Assembly: GCA_017615405.1 (NCBI GenBank)
Contig: JAGAAE010000097.1
Location: 1 to 5,100, forward strand
Reading direction: 5' to 3'
DNA length: 5,100 bases
Source: Clostridia bacterium
GTDB taxonomy: Bacteria; Bacillota; Clostridia; Oscillospirales; Acutalibacteraceae
Each line of letters begins with the position of its first letter. The stretch's first letter is position 1. Made by a program: the position numbers and the translations under genes. This document shows positions 1-5,100 of the stretch, piece after piece. A model generated the notes under the pieces. It made no database searches and had not been told where the DNA came from. It saw nothing but the letters and a program-made list of their open reading frames with translations.

Positions 1-154
1 CAAGTGTAATATACTTTTCGGTCATCGATCTGACCTCTTTTGCACGAGTAACGGTAGTCTCTATCTTTCCGTTTTCGAGAAGATAGGTAACCATTGCGCG
101 AAGCATAGCGGTTCTTTGATCGCTGGTCCTTCCAAGTTTACGAGTACCCGGCAT
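1..154 (-). CDS. rplQ: 50S ribosomal protein L17, N-terminal part (3' end outside window)
   Basis: Large-subunit protein that binds 23S rRNA near the polypeptide exit tunnel side of the particle. The first 51 codons are visible out of a protein usually about 110-130 residues long. The visible start [20 protein letters not shown] and the following [20 protein letters not shown] match the family's conserved N-terminus, including the RKLGR motif and the TRAKE segment. The ATG at 154-152 has AAAGGAG (169-163) eight bases upstream, just downstream of the rpoA stop at 174-172, so coupling to rpoA is likely. This is the usual last gene of the alpha operon. The truncation is due to the window edge only, and the reading frame is open throughout. 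Confidence 0.97.
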   Translation of the reverse strand, partial: MPGTRKLGRTSDQRTAMLRAMVTYLLENGKIETTVTRAKEVRSMTEKYITL

Positions 155-171
155 AAATATCACTCCTTTTC

Positions 172-1122
172 TTATTCGTCTTCTTTCTTAAGGGTATGAC
201 CGAAGGATTCAAGCTTGGCGATAACCTCTTCAAGAGATTTACGTCCGAGATTTCTGACCTTCATCATATCCTCTTCGGTTTTTCCGATAAGGTCTTGAAC
301 CGTATTGATACCTGCACGTTTAAGGCAGTTATAACTTCTGACCGAAAGGTCAAGTTCATCGATGGTGAGATCGAGGACCTTTTCCTTCTCGTCATTGTCT
401 TTTTCCGCCAGAATTCCCTCGGTTTCTCTGACGCCCTCGGTAAGATCGAGGAACAACTCAAAGTGCTCGATAAGGATCTTCGCGGAAAGTGATACCGCCT
501 CATTAGCGGAGATCGAACCGTCGGTCCAAACCTCGAGAGTTAATTTACCTTTATCGACAACGTTTCCGACACGGGTGTTGTCAACGGTAAAATTAGATTT
601 AAGAACAGGTGTGTAGATCGAGTCGACCGGAATAACTCCGATAACGGTCTGCGCCGGCTTGTTCTGATCAGCCGTAACGTAGCCTCTGCCCTTTTCAAGC
701 GTCATCTCCATATTGAGCTTTGCGCCTTCATCGAGGGTAGCGATATACATATCCTGATTAAGGATCTCAACCTCGGAATCCGCCTTGATATCGGCGGCGG
801 TAACTACACAAGGTCCTTCTGCTTCAATATAAACTCTTTTCTGCTCATCGCAGTGGAGCTTCGAAATAAGACCTTTGAGGTTAAGGATTATCTCGGTAAC
901 GTCTTCCTTCACACCGGGAACGGTTGAAAACTCATGAAGAATACCGTCGATCTTAACCGTTGTAACGGCAACCCCGGGGAGAATGGAAAGGAGGACCCTT
1001 CTCATACTGTTTCCGAGCGTTGTAGCATAACCTCTCTCAAGAGGCTCCATTACAAATTTACCGTACTTACCGTCATCGGTAAGTTCAAGGGTTTCGATCC
1101 TGGGCTTTTCAATTTCTATCAT
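172..1122 (-). CDS. rpoA: DNA-directed RNA polymerase subunit alpha
   Basis: The alpha subunit dimerises to start assembly of RNA polymerase and contacts promoter DNA and activators through its C-terminal domain. The 316-residue length is close to that of other Bacillota. The N-terminal domain (about 1-230) has the signature [18 protein letters not shown] (29-46), [18 protein letters not shown] (61-78) and, near its end, [18 protein letters not shown] (207-224). An acidic linker (about 235-250) leads to the C-terminal domain, where [13 protein letters not shown] (260-272) holds the equivalents of E. coli Arg265, Asn268 and Lys271 used to bind UP elements, followed by the helix-hairpin-helix part [12 protein letters not shown] (289-300). 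The ATG at 1122 has GGAG six bases upstream (1132-1129) and a second GGAG at 1140-1137. rplQ follows after 17 bases. Confidence 0.98.
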   Translation of the reverse strand: MIEIEKPRIETLELTDDGKYGKFVMEPLERGYATTLGNSMRRVLLSILPGVAVTTVKIDGILHEFSTVPGVKEDVTEIILNLKGLISKLHCDEQKRVYIEAEGPCVVTAADIKADSEVEILNQDMYIATLDEGAKLNMEMTLEKGRGYVTADQNKPAQTVIGVIPVDSIYTPVLKSNFTVDNTRVGNVVDKGKLTLEVWTDGSISANEAVSLSAKILIEHFELFLDLTEGVRETEGILAEKDNDEKEKVLDLTIDELDLSVRSYNCLKRAGINTVQDLIGKTEEDMMKVRNLGRKSLEEVIAKLESFGHTLKKEDE

Positions 1123-1145
1123 TAAAAGCTCCGTTTCTCCGCATA

Positions 1146-1175
1146 AATATATTTTTTAATACACATACGACGCAA
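1146..1175 (-). promoter_or_regulatory. Weak sigma-A-like promoter candidate ahead of rpoA
   Basis: The minus strand has TTGCGT (1175-1170) as a possible -35 box, three of six consensus bases, then 18 bases, then TATATT (1151-1146) as a possible -10 box, five of six. The A/T-rich stretch between hairpin and rpoA could serve a secondary promoter for rpoA-rplQ. The -35 match is poor and overlaps the hairpin, so this may simply be chance in an A/T-rich spacer. Confidence 0.22.
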
Positions 1176-1195
1176 GATGCGGACTGAATCGTACG
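1164..1195 (-). other. Bulged hairpin in the rpsD-rpoA intergenic region
   Basis: In the mRNA sense, CGTACGA (1195-1189) pairs with TCGTATG (1170-1164) in seven pairs including one G-U. An inner stem CGCA (1181-1178) with TGCG (1174-1171) closes a three-base loop. The two 3' arms are contiguous, while seven unpaired bases (1188-1182) bulge on the 5' side. The whole element lies in the 81-base non-coding gap, starting nine bases after the rpsD stop. It is followed by A/T-rich sequence but not a U-run, so it does not look like an intrinsic terminator. It could be a processing or stability element or a regulatory site; which is not known from sequence alone. Confidence 0.45.
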
Positions 1196-1203
1196 GGAGA
1201 CTA

Positions 1204-1830
1204 TTATCTTGAATAGTACTCAACGATAAGCTGTTCGTCAACAGGCGCTTCGATCTGCTCGCGGGTCGGAAGATTAACGATCTTCGCCTCGAGTTTTTCG
1301 CGGTCAACGTCGATCCACTCGGGAACGGGCTTAGCCTTGTTTGCTTCGATAACGTTCTTCATCTTTTCGGTGCCGCGCGCTTTTTCACAAACCGCAACAA
1401 CATCACCCGCTTTGAGAAGATAGGAAGCGATATCAACGCGTGAACCGTTTACTAAGAAATGACCGTGACCTACAAGCTGTCTGGCTTCGGCTCTCGAAGA
1501 AGCGAAACCGACTCTGTAAACAACGTTATCAAGGCGGCTTTCGAGAATTCTCAAAAGGTTATCACCTGTAACGCCCTGTTTTCTTTCAGCAACGTCAAAA
1601 TAATGACGGAACTGACCTTCCTGAACACCATAGAAACGTCTTGCAGTCTGCTTAGCACGAAGCTGCAAGCCATATTCGGATGACTTCTTTCTACCCTGTC
1701 CGTGCTGGCCGGGAGCATAGCCCCTGATGCCGATCGAACATTTATCAGAATAGCAGCGCTCGCCCTTTAAGAACAACTTCTGTCCCTCGCGGCGGCAAAG
1801 TCTGCAAACTGCACCGGTATATCTTGCCAT
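1204..1830 (-). CDS. rpsD: 30S ribosomal protein S4, four-cysteine (zinc-binding) form
   Basis: Primary binder of the 16S rRNA 5' domain that nucleates 30S body assembly and lines the mRNA entry tunnel; in several bacteria it also represses its own operon. The 208-residue length is normal. The N-terminal domain carries Cys9, Cys12, Cys26 and Cys31, a spacing that matches the zinc site of the C+ S4 proteins; B. subtilis S4 as I recall it lacks these cysteines. The segment [20 protein letters not shown] (38-57) is conserved, and the S4 RNA-binding domain spans about 98-162 ([20 protein letters not shown] onward). The end LIVEYYSR is typical. The start at 1830 gives [16 protein letters not shown] (1843-1837) lies six bases upstream. 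Its gap to rpsK is 39 bases, and the gap to rpoA downstream is the longest in the window at 81 bases. Confidence 0.98.
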   Translation of the reverse strand: MARYTGAVCRLCRREGQKLFLKGERCYSDKCSIGIRGYAPGQHGQGRKKSSEYGLQLRAKQTARRFYGVQEGQFRHYFDVAERKQGVTGDNLLRILESRLDNVVYRVGFASSRAEARQLVGHGHFLVNGSRVDIASYLLKAGDVVAVCEKARGTEKMKNVIEANKAKPVPEWIDVDREKLEAKIVNLPTREQIEAPVDEQLIVEYYSR

Positions 1831-1832
1831 CT

Positions 1833-1857
1833 GTTACACCTCCAAAAAATTTGTAAC
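1833..1857 (-). promoter_or_regulatory. Ribosome binding site of rpsD within a possible stem-loop
   Basis: On the minus strand GTTACA (1857-1852) and TGTAAC (1838-1833) are perfect inverted repeats separated by 13 bases. GGAGG of the Shine-Dalgarno lies in the loop and the last two bases of GGAGGTG enter the stem, just before the rpsD ATG at 1830. The stem is only six pairs and mostly A-U, so it may be weak or chance. If it forms, it could modulate access of ribosomes to rpsD; a role in S4 autoregulation is speculation. Confidence 0.3.
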
Positions 1858-1869
1858 TTTGATTTTTAA

Positions 1870-2268
1870 TTATACGCGTCTTCTCTTGGGAGGACGGCAG
1901 CCGTTATGAGGGATCGGGGTAACGTCTTTGATCATATTTACCTCTAAACCTGCCGACTGCAAAGCACGAATGGCAGCCTCACGGCCTGCACCCGGGCCCT
2001 TAACGTAAACTTCAACAGTTTTAAGACCGTGCTCCATCGCCGCTTTTGCCGCCATCTCGGCTGCGCTCTGCGCTGCGAAAGGAGTAGACTTCTTGGAACC
2101 ACGGAATCCGAGTTCACCGGCGGACGCCCAGGAAAGAGCATTACCCTGTGTGTCGGTGATGGTAACTATTGTATTGTTGAAGGTTGACTGAATATGAGCC
2201 GCTCCGCGTTCAATGTTTTTCTTTTCACGACGACGGCGAGAACCGCTCGTCTTTTTAGCAGTAGCCAT
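1870..2268 (-). CDS. rpsK: 30S ribosomal protein S11
   Basis: Protein of the 30S platform that binds 16S rRNA with S6/S18 and S21 partners and lies near the mRNA exit. The length of 132 residues is typical of bacteria. Recognisable stretches are [20 protein letters not shown] (24-43), [19 protein letters not shown] (49-67), the glycine-rich [15 protein letters not shown] (89-103) and the C-terminal signature [18 protein letters not shown]. The N-terminus is strongly basic, as usual. AGGAGGAAA (2283-2275) provides a strong ribosome binding site, and the gap after the rpsM stop is only 17 bases, so the site lies almost at the rpsM stop. It is followed by rpsD, an arrangement shared with Clostridia and E. 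coli but not with B. subtilis, where rpsD lies elsewhere. Confidence 0.98.
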   Translation of the reverse strand: MATAKKTSGSRRRREKKNIERGAAHIQSTFNNTIVTITDTQGNALSWASAGELGFRGSKKSTPFAAQSAAEMAAKAAMEHGLKTVEVYVKGPGAGREAAIRALQSAGLEVNMIKDVTPIPHNGCRPPKRRRV

Positions 2269-2285
2269 TTATTCTTTCCTCCTAC

Positions 2286-2654
2286 TTACTTTTTCTTGTT
2301 CGCAATCGTTCTCTTCGGACCCTTACGAGTACGGGCGTTCGTTTTAGAACGCTGACCTCTTACGGGGAGCCCTTTACGATGACGAATTCCGCGATAACTA
2401 CCAATTTCGATAAGTCTCTTAATGTCAAGATTTACGGTACGACGACGGTCACCTTCGACCTGAAGGTTATGGTCGATATACTCACGAAGCTTGGAAATAT
2501 CGTCCTCTGACAAATCCTTTACTCTTGTATCGGGGTTAACGCCGGTACTTTCAAGGATCTTTTTAGATGTTGTAAGACCTATTCCGTAGATATAAGTGAG
2601 CCCGATTTCGACTCGCTTCTCGTTCGGAAGGTCAACACCAGCAATACGTGCCAT
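2286..2654 (-). CDS. rpsM: 30S ribosomal protein S13
   Basis: Protein of the 30S head that touches the large subunit through intersubunit bridges and contacts P-site tRNA with its C-terminal tail. The 122-residue protein matches the usual length. The N-terminal part [20 protein letters not shown] and [14 protein letters not shown] (21-34) form the conserved rRNA-binding helical region; [19 protein letters not shown] (85-103) is the family signature, followed by a very basic tail ending in KKK. A GGAGGTG (2670-2664) lies nine bases before the start. It is the first gene of the alpha-operon block, but only 37 bases separate it from rpmJ, so there is little room for the S4-binding pseudoknot leader known in front of rpsM in E. 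coli. A read-through operon with secY to rpmJ is the simplest reading. Confidence 0.98.
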   Translation of the reverse strand: MARIAGVDLPNEKRVEIGLTYIYGIGLTTSKKILESTGVNPDTRVKDLSEDDISKLREYIDHNLQVEGDRRRTVNLDIKRLIEIGSYRGIRHRKGLPVRGQRSKTNARTRKGPKRTIANKKK

Positions 2655-2691
2655 TTGTTAAAGCACCTCCATTTAAAGTTTTGAGTAAAAT

Positions 2692-2811
<120 letters not shown>

Positions 2812-2833
2812 TTACCTCCTAATTTTTTACCTA

Positions 2834-3052
2834 TTATTTCGAACGCCATGTTATGCGTCCCTTAGACAGGTCGTACGGGGACATTTCGACCGTTACCTTA
2901 TCGCCGGGAAGGATACGGATGAAGTTCATCCTCAACTTTCCCGAGATGTGAGCAAGGATCTGATGTCCGCCTTGGATTTCTACCTTGAACATTGCGTTAG
3001 GCATTGCCTCAACAACGGTGCCTTCGATTTCTATCATATCTGATTTCGACAT
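2834..3052 (-). CDS. infA: Translation initiation factor IF-1
   Basis: IF-1 binds the A site of the 30S subunit during initiation and works with IF-2 and IF-3 to select the initiator tRNA. At 72 residues it is exactly the usual length, a single S1-like OB fold. Recognisable stretches are [19 protein letters not shown] (7-25), [17 protein letters not shown] (35-51) and the signature [13 protein letters not shown] (55-67). The start at 3052 gives [11 protein letters not shown], aligning with the family N-terminus; the AAGGGAG at 3069-3063 is ten bases upstream. The TAA stop is followed directly by an in-frame TAG, a tandem stop. The gene sits between map and rpmJ as in most Bacillota, but without the small KOW-domain gene that often lies between map and infA. 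Confidence 0.98.
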   Translation of the reverse strand: MSKSDMIEIEGTVVEAMPNAMFKVEIQGGHQILAHISGKLRMNFIRILPGDKVTVEMSPYDLSKGRITWRSK

Positions 3053-3087
3053 ATTATTATCTCTCCCTTAATAGTTTCTGTTCATCA

Positions 3088-3843
3088 TCAGTCATCCGGA
3101 TCGGTCATAATTTTCGGACCGCTCTTTGTTATGACTATTGTATGCTCAAAATGTGCGGATAAGGATCCGTCTGCTGTCAGTACGGTCCATCCGTCGGGTT
3201 GGACCGAAACACCGTATCTGCCGGCATTGACCATCGGCTCTATCGCTATGGTCATACCCGGAAGCAGGCGTATTCCTCTGCCGGGAGTTCCGAAATTAGG
3301 TACTTCGGGGGGTTCGTGCATCTTCGTTCCTATGCCGTGACCGACAAAGTCGCGAACTACCGAAAATCCCCGCTCCTCGACAAACTCCTGAACCGCGTGA
3401 CCGATATCACCGATCCTGCCGCCGGGACGCGCCGCCTCAATGCCTTTGTAAAGACTTTGCCTTGTCACGTCCATCAGCCGCTTTGCCTCGCTCGAAACCT
3501 CGCCGCAGGCAAAAGTGGCGGCATTATCGCCGTGATACCCTTCATACATTGCGCCTAAGTCGACACTCACTATGTCGCCGGCACAAATTTTACGGTTTTT
3601 GGAAGGTATGCCGTGAATGACCTCGTTGTTGATTGATATACAAGCGGTCGCCGGGTAGCCTTCATAGTTTTTGAAGTTGGGAACTGCTCCGCAGCTTCTT
3701 ATAAACCTTTCGGCCAACTCGTCGAGCTCGGCAGTCGTTATGCCGGGCTCAACCGCTTTGCCAACTAATTGTAATGCTTTTGCCGATATTTTACAAGCCT
3801 CGCGCATTATCTTCAACTCGCGATCGGTTTTAAGCACTATCAT
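3088..3843 (-). CDS. map: Type I methionine aminopeptidase
   Basis: Cytoplasmic metalloprotease that removes the initiator methionine from nascent proteins when the second residue is small, after deformylation. The 251-residue protein is a single pita-bread-fold domain of normal length for the short type Ia form, with no N-terminal SH3-type zinc extension. All five metal ligands are in place: Asp95 (in VDLGAMYEGYHGD), Asp106, His169 (in GHGIG), Glu202 (in IEP) and Glu233 (in FEHT). The substrate-site histidines His77 (NEVIHGIPS) and His176 (KMHEPP) are also present. The ATG at 3843 is one base after the adk TAA; its GGAG (3854-3851) lies inside the end of adk seven bases upstream, so translation is probably coupled to adk. 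The stop is TGA, whereas the other complete genes and the visible secY end here use TAA. The next gene, infA, follows after 35 bases. Confidence 0.97.
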   Translation of the reverse strand: MIVLKTDRELKIMREACKISAKALQLVGKAVEPGITTAELDELAERFIRSCGAVPNFKNYEGYPATACISINNEVIHGIPSKNRKICAGDIVSVDLGAMYEGYHGDNAATFACGEVSSEAKRLMDVTRQSLYKGIEAARPGGRIGDIGHAVQEFVEERGFSVVRDFVGHGIGTKMHEPPEVPNFGTPGRGIRLLPGMTIAIEPMVNAGRYGVSVQPDGWTVLTADGSLSAHFEHTIVITKSGPKIMTDPDD

Positions 3844-3844
3844 G

Positions 3845-4480
3845 TTATATCTCCGAAAGTGCCTTCAAGACTAAGGCGGTCGTGTCCTTGACGTCGTCCT
3901 GACCTTCGACTAAAAGCAACTTTTCTTTGGAATTGTAATAATCTTTAAGCGGCTCGGTCTGTTCATGGAAGACGTGAAGTCTGTTAAGAACGGTCTCGGG
4001 CTCGTCGTCCTTACGGATAACGAGGTTGCCGCCGCAGGAATTACAAATTCCTTCTTTTAAGGGTTTTTTAAACTCGGTGTGATAACTTGCACCGCACTTT
4101 TCGCAGACCCTTCTGCCCGACATACGTTTTACTATCTCCTCGTCCGCGACCTCGATGGAGAGGGCGGCGTCGATGGCGATATCCATATTGTCAAGCGCTT
4201 GCGCCTGCGGGATGGTACGGGGAAAACCGTCTAAAATAAAGCCGTTTTTGCAGTCATCTTCCGAGAGGCGTTCCTTGATGATACCGATAACGATATCATC
4301 GGGGACCAGTTCACCCTTCTCGGTATATTCCTTTGCTTTAAGACCCATCTCCGTGCCGTTTTTTAATGCGGCACGAATGATATTTCCGGTGGAAATAGTC
4401 GGGATCTTATAGGTTTCGGAAATTATTTCCGCCTGGGTACCCTTTCCGGCACCAGGTGCTCCCAATAGAATAAGTTTCAT
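3845..4480 (-). CDS. adk: Adenylate kinase, zinc-lid type
   Basis: Cytoplasmic enzyme interconverting ATP + AMP and 2 ADP; it maintains adenylate balance. The product is 211 residues, normal for the long-lid bacterial form. Visible motifs are the P-loop GAPGAGKGT (7-15), the AMP-site segment STGNIIR (30-36), FILDGFPRT (81-89, with Arg88), Arg123 at the lid base, and Arg156 and Arg167 flanking the C-terminal side of the lid. The lid has two CxxC pairs, Cys126/Cys129 and Cys146/Cys149, the structural zinc site of many Gram-positive enzymes. The start is ATG at 4480-4478, giving MKLILLGAPG as in relatives. An in-frame GTG at 4489-4487 would add three residues, but it lies inside the Shine-Dalgarno AAGGTGG and is rejected. 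The gene begins 10 bases after the secY stop and ends one base before map, so translational coupling is likely. Oddity: the near-invariant Asp of the STGD motif is Asn33 here. Confidence 0.97.
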   Translation of the reverse strand: MKLILLGAPGAGKGTQAEIISETYKIPTISTGNIIRAALKNGTEMGLKAKEYTEKGELVPDDIVIGIIKERLSEDDCKNGFILDGFPRTIPQAQALDNMDIAIDAALSIEVADEEIVKRMSGRRVCEKCGASYHTEFKKPLKEGICNSCGGNLVIRKDDEPETVLNRLHVFHEQTEPLKDYYNSKEKLLLVEGQDDVKDTTALVLKALSEI

Positions 4481-4485
4481 AGGAT

Positions 4486-4492
4486 CCACCTT
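4486..4492 (-). promoter_or_regulatory. Ribosome binding site of adk, overlapping the secY stop
   Basis: The minus strand reads AAGGTGG, one mismatch from AAGGAGG, five bases before the ATG at 4480. Its first two bases belong to the secY TAA stop (4493-4491), so ribosomes ending secY are placed at the adk start. The GTG that could be taken as an upstream start lies within this element, which decides for the ATG. Confidence 0.75.
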
Positions 4493-5100
4493 AATCGAGG
4501 AAGCCTTTATAGTGGCGCATCATCATCTGCGATTCAAGGTTCTGAACCGTATCGAGGGCTACGCCGACCATAATCAGTATCGAAGTACCGCCGATCGAAA
4601 TGTTTCCGATGCCGCCGATATTACCCATAGCGATCGGGAGAATAGCGACGACGCTTAAAAACAATGCTCCGAGCAGGGTTATTCTCGACAAGATCTTCGA
4701 AATGAAGTCCGAAGAGGGTTTGCCGGGACGAATGCCGGGGATCGATCCGCCGTTTTTACGCAGGTTGTTTGCCATTTCAACAGGATTGAACTGAATGGTC
4801 GTATAGAAATACGCAAACGCGATGATCATGATGAAATAGAGGACTGCGTAGAAAACGCCACGCGTACTGAAGAGTACCATTACCTTATACCAGGTAGGAG
4901 CGTTATAATTATTGTAGTTGTTTCCGGCAAATGAAAGGATCATGGTCGGAAGCATAAGAATGGAAGAAGCAAAGATTATCGGCATAACGCCCGACATATT
5001 GACCTTGATCGGAATATGGGTGTTCTGTCCGCCGTACATCTTGTTACCGACTACCCTTTTTGCATACTGGACCGGGATCCTGCGCTCGGCGTTGGTCATC
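4491..5100 (-). CDS. secY: Protein translocase subunit SecY, C-terminal part (5' end outside window)
   Basis: SecY is the pore subunit of the SecYEG channel, which moves unfolded preproteins across, or inserts proteins into, the cytoplasmic membrane. About 203 codons are visible, roughly the last half of a protein usually 420-440 residues long. Counting from the Met at 5099-5097, which is internal and not the start, hydrophobic segments lie at about residues 38-58, 82-102, 139-158 and 171-185, matching TM7 to TM10. The cytoplasmic loop between TM8 and TM9 carries NLRKNGGSIPGIRPG (residues 112-126), the conserved loop whose arginine is important for SecA-driven export in E. coli. The C-terminus MMRHYKGFLD is typical of the family. 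The TAA stop at 4493-4491 overlaps the Shine-Dalgarno sequence of adk. Placement before adk and map is the normal spc-operon order. Identity is clear; the only incompleteness comes from the window edge. Confidence 0.98.
   Translation of the reverse strand, partial: MTNAERRIPVQYAKRVVGNKMYGGQNTHIPIKVNMSGVMPIIFASSILMLPTMILSFAGNNYNNYNAPTWYKVMVLFSTRGVFYAVLYFIMIIAFAYFYTTIQFNPVEMANNLRKNGGSIPGIRPGKPSSDFISKILSRITLLGALFLSVVAILPIAMGNIGGIGNISIGGTSILIMVGVALDTVQNLESQMMMRHYKGFLD

Noticed and set aside
196..616. Two overlapping plus-strand open frames antisense to rpoA
   Set aside because: They are antisense shadows of the rpoA C-terminal half, with no supporting start signal or recognisable protein.
1109..1144. 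Short upstream frame of 11 codons starting at 1144 and overlapping the rpoA start
   Set aside because: No Shine-Dalgarno precedes its ATG, only A/T-rich sequence, and it is out of frame with rpoA; no evidence that it is translated.
1122..1307. Minus-strand 61-codon frame spanning the rpsD end and the rpsD-rpoA gap
   Set aside because: It overlaps rpsD in another frame, starts without a ribosome binding site, and its sequence shows no family likeness.
2658..2672. Four-codon mini-ORF (ATG GAG GTG CTT TAA) containing the rpsM ribosome binding site
   Set aside because: It has no upstream binding site of its own and arises naturally from an A/T-rich leader around GGAGGTG; chance is the simplest explanation.
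3199..3558. Plus-strand open frame of 119 codons antisense to map
   Set aside because: It lies wholly within a conserved, intact map gene, its product has no recognisable domain, and no plus-strand ribosome binding site stands out.
4481..4489. GTG start at 4489 giving adk three extra residues (MDP before MKLILL)
   Set aside because: The GTG is part of the Shine-Dalgarno AAGGTGG, has no binding site of its own, and family N-termini begin at the ATG at 4480.
5097..5099. ATG that could be taken as the start of a short membrane protein
   Set aside because: It is an internal Met of SecY; the frame runs on to the window edge and the protein from here lacks the first six membrane segments.

Overview
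The window is a ten-gene run, all on the minus strand, covering the distal part of the spc/alpha ribosomal-protein operon of a Gram-positive bacterium. In transcription order (high to low coordinate) it reads secY (3' part) - adk - map - infA - rpmJ - rpsM - rpsK - rpsD - rpoA - rplQ (5' part). This order is the classic Bacillota arrangement. The strong AGGAGG-type ribosome binding sites, mid-range GC and a four-cysteine S4 encoded inside the operon point to a member of the Clostridia, possibly of the Oscillospiraceae/Ruminococcaceae type. The taxon is an inference; no rRNA or other marker is present to fix it.

Layout. Positions 5100-4491 hold the C-terminal half of SecY, the protein-export channel, whose 5' end lies outside the window. 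Positions 4480-3845 encode adenylate kinase (Adk, zinc-lid type) and 3843-3088 methionine aminopeptidase (Map), separated by one base. Positions 3052-2834 encode initiation factor IF-1, and 2805-2692 encode the 37-residue zinc protein L36. Then come S13 (2654-2286), S11 (2268-1870), S4 (1830-1204), RNA polymerase alpha (1122-172) and the first 51 codons of L17 (154 to the window edge). Gaps are 1 to 39 bases except the 81-base rpsD-rpoA gap, which holds a bulged hairpin and a weak promoter-like match. No stretch over 300 bases lacks a gene, and no terminator, mobile element, tRNA, CRISPR array or phage signal was seen.

Together the genes make core parts of the gene-expression machinery: membrane insertion and export (SecY), adenylate balance (Adk), N-terminal methionine removal (Map), initiation (IF-1), small-subunit head and body proteins (S13, S11, S4), large-subunit proteins (L36, L17) and the polymerase assembly scaffold (alpha). 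All complete genes look intact and of normal family length.

I found no previously undescribed system; this is a conserved housekeeping region. The points worth a second look are small: the rpsD-rpoA intergenic hairpin, a possible stem around the rpsD ribosome binding site, an Asp-to-Asn change in the conserved STGD motif of Adk, zinc-binding forms of S4, L36 and Adk together, and the lack of a KOW-protein gene between map and infA.
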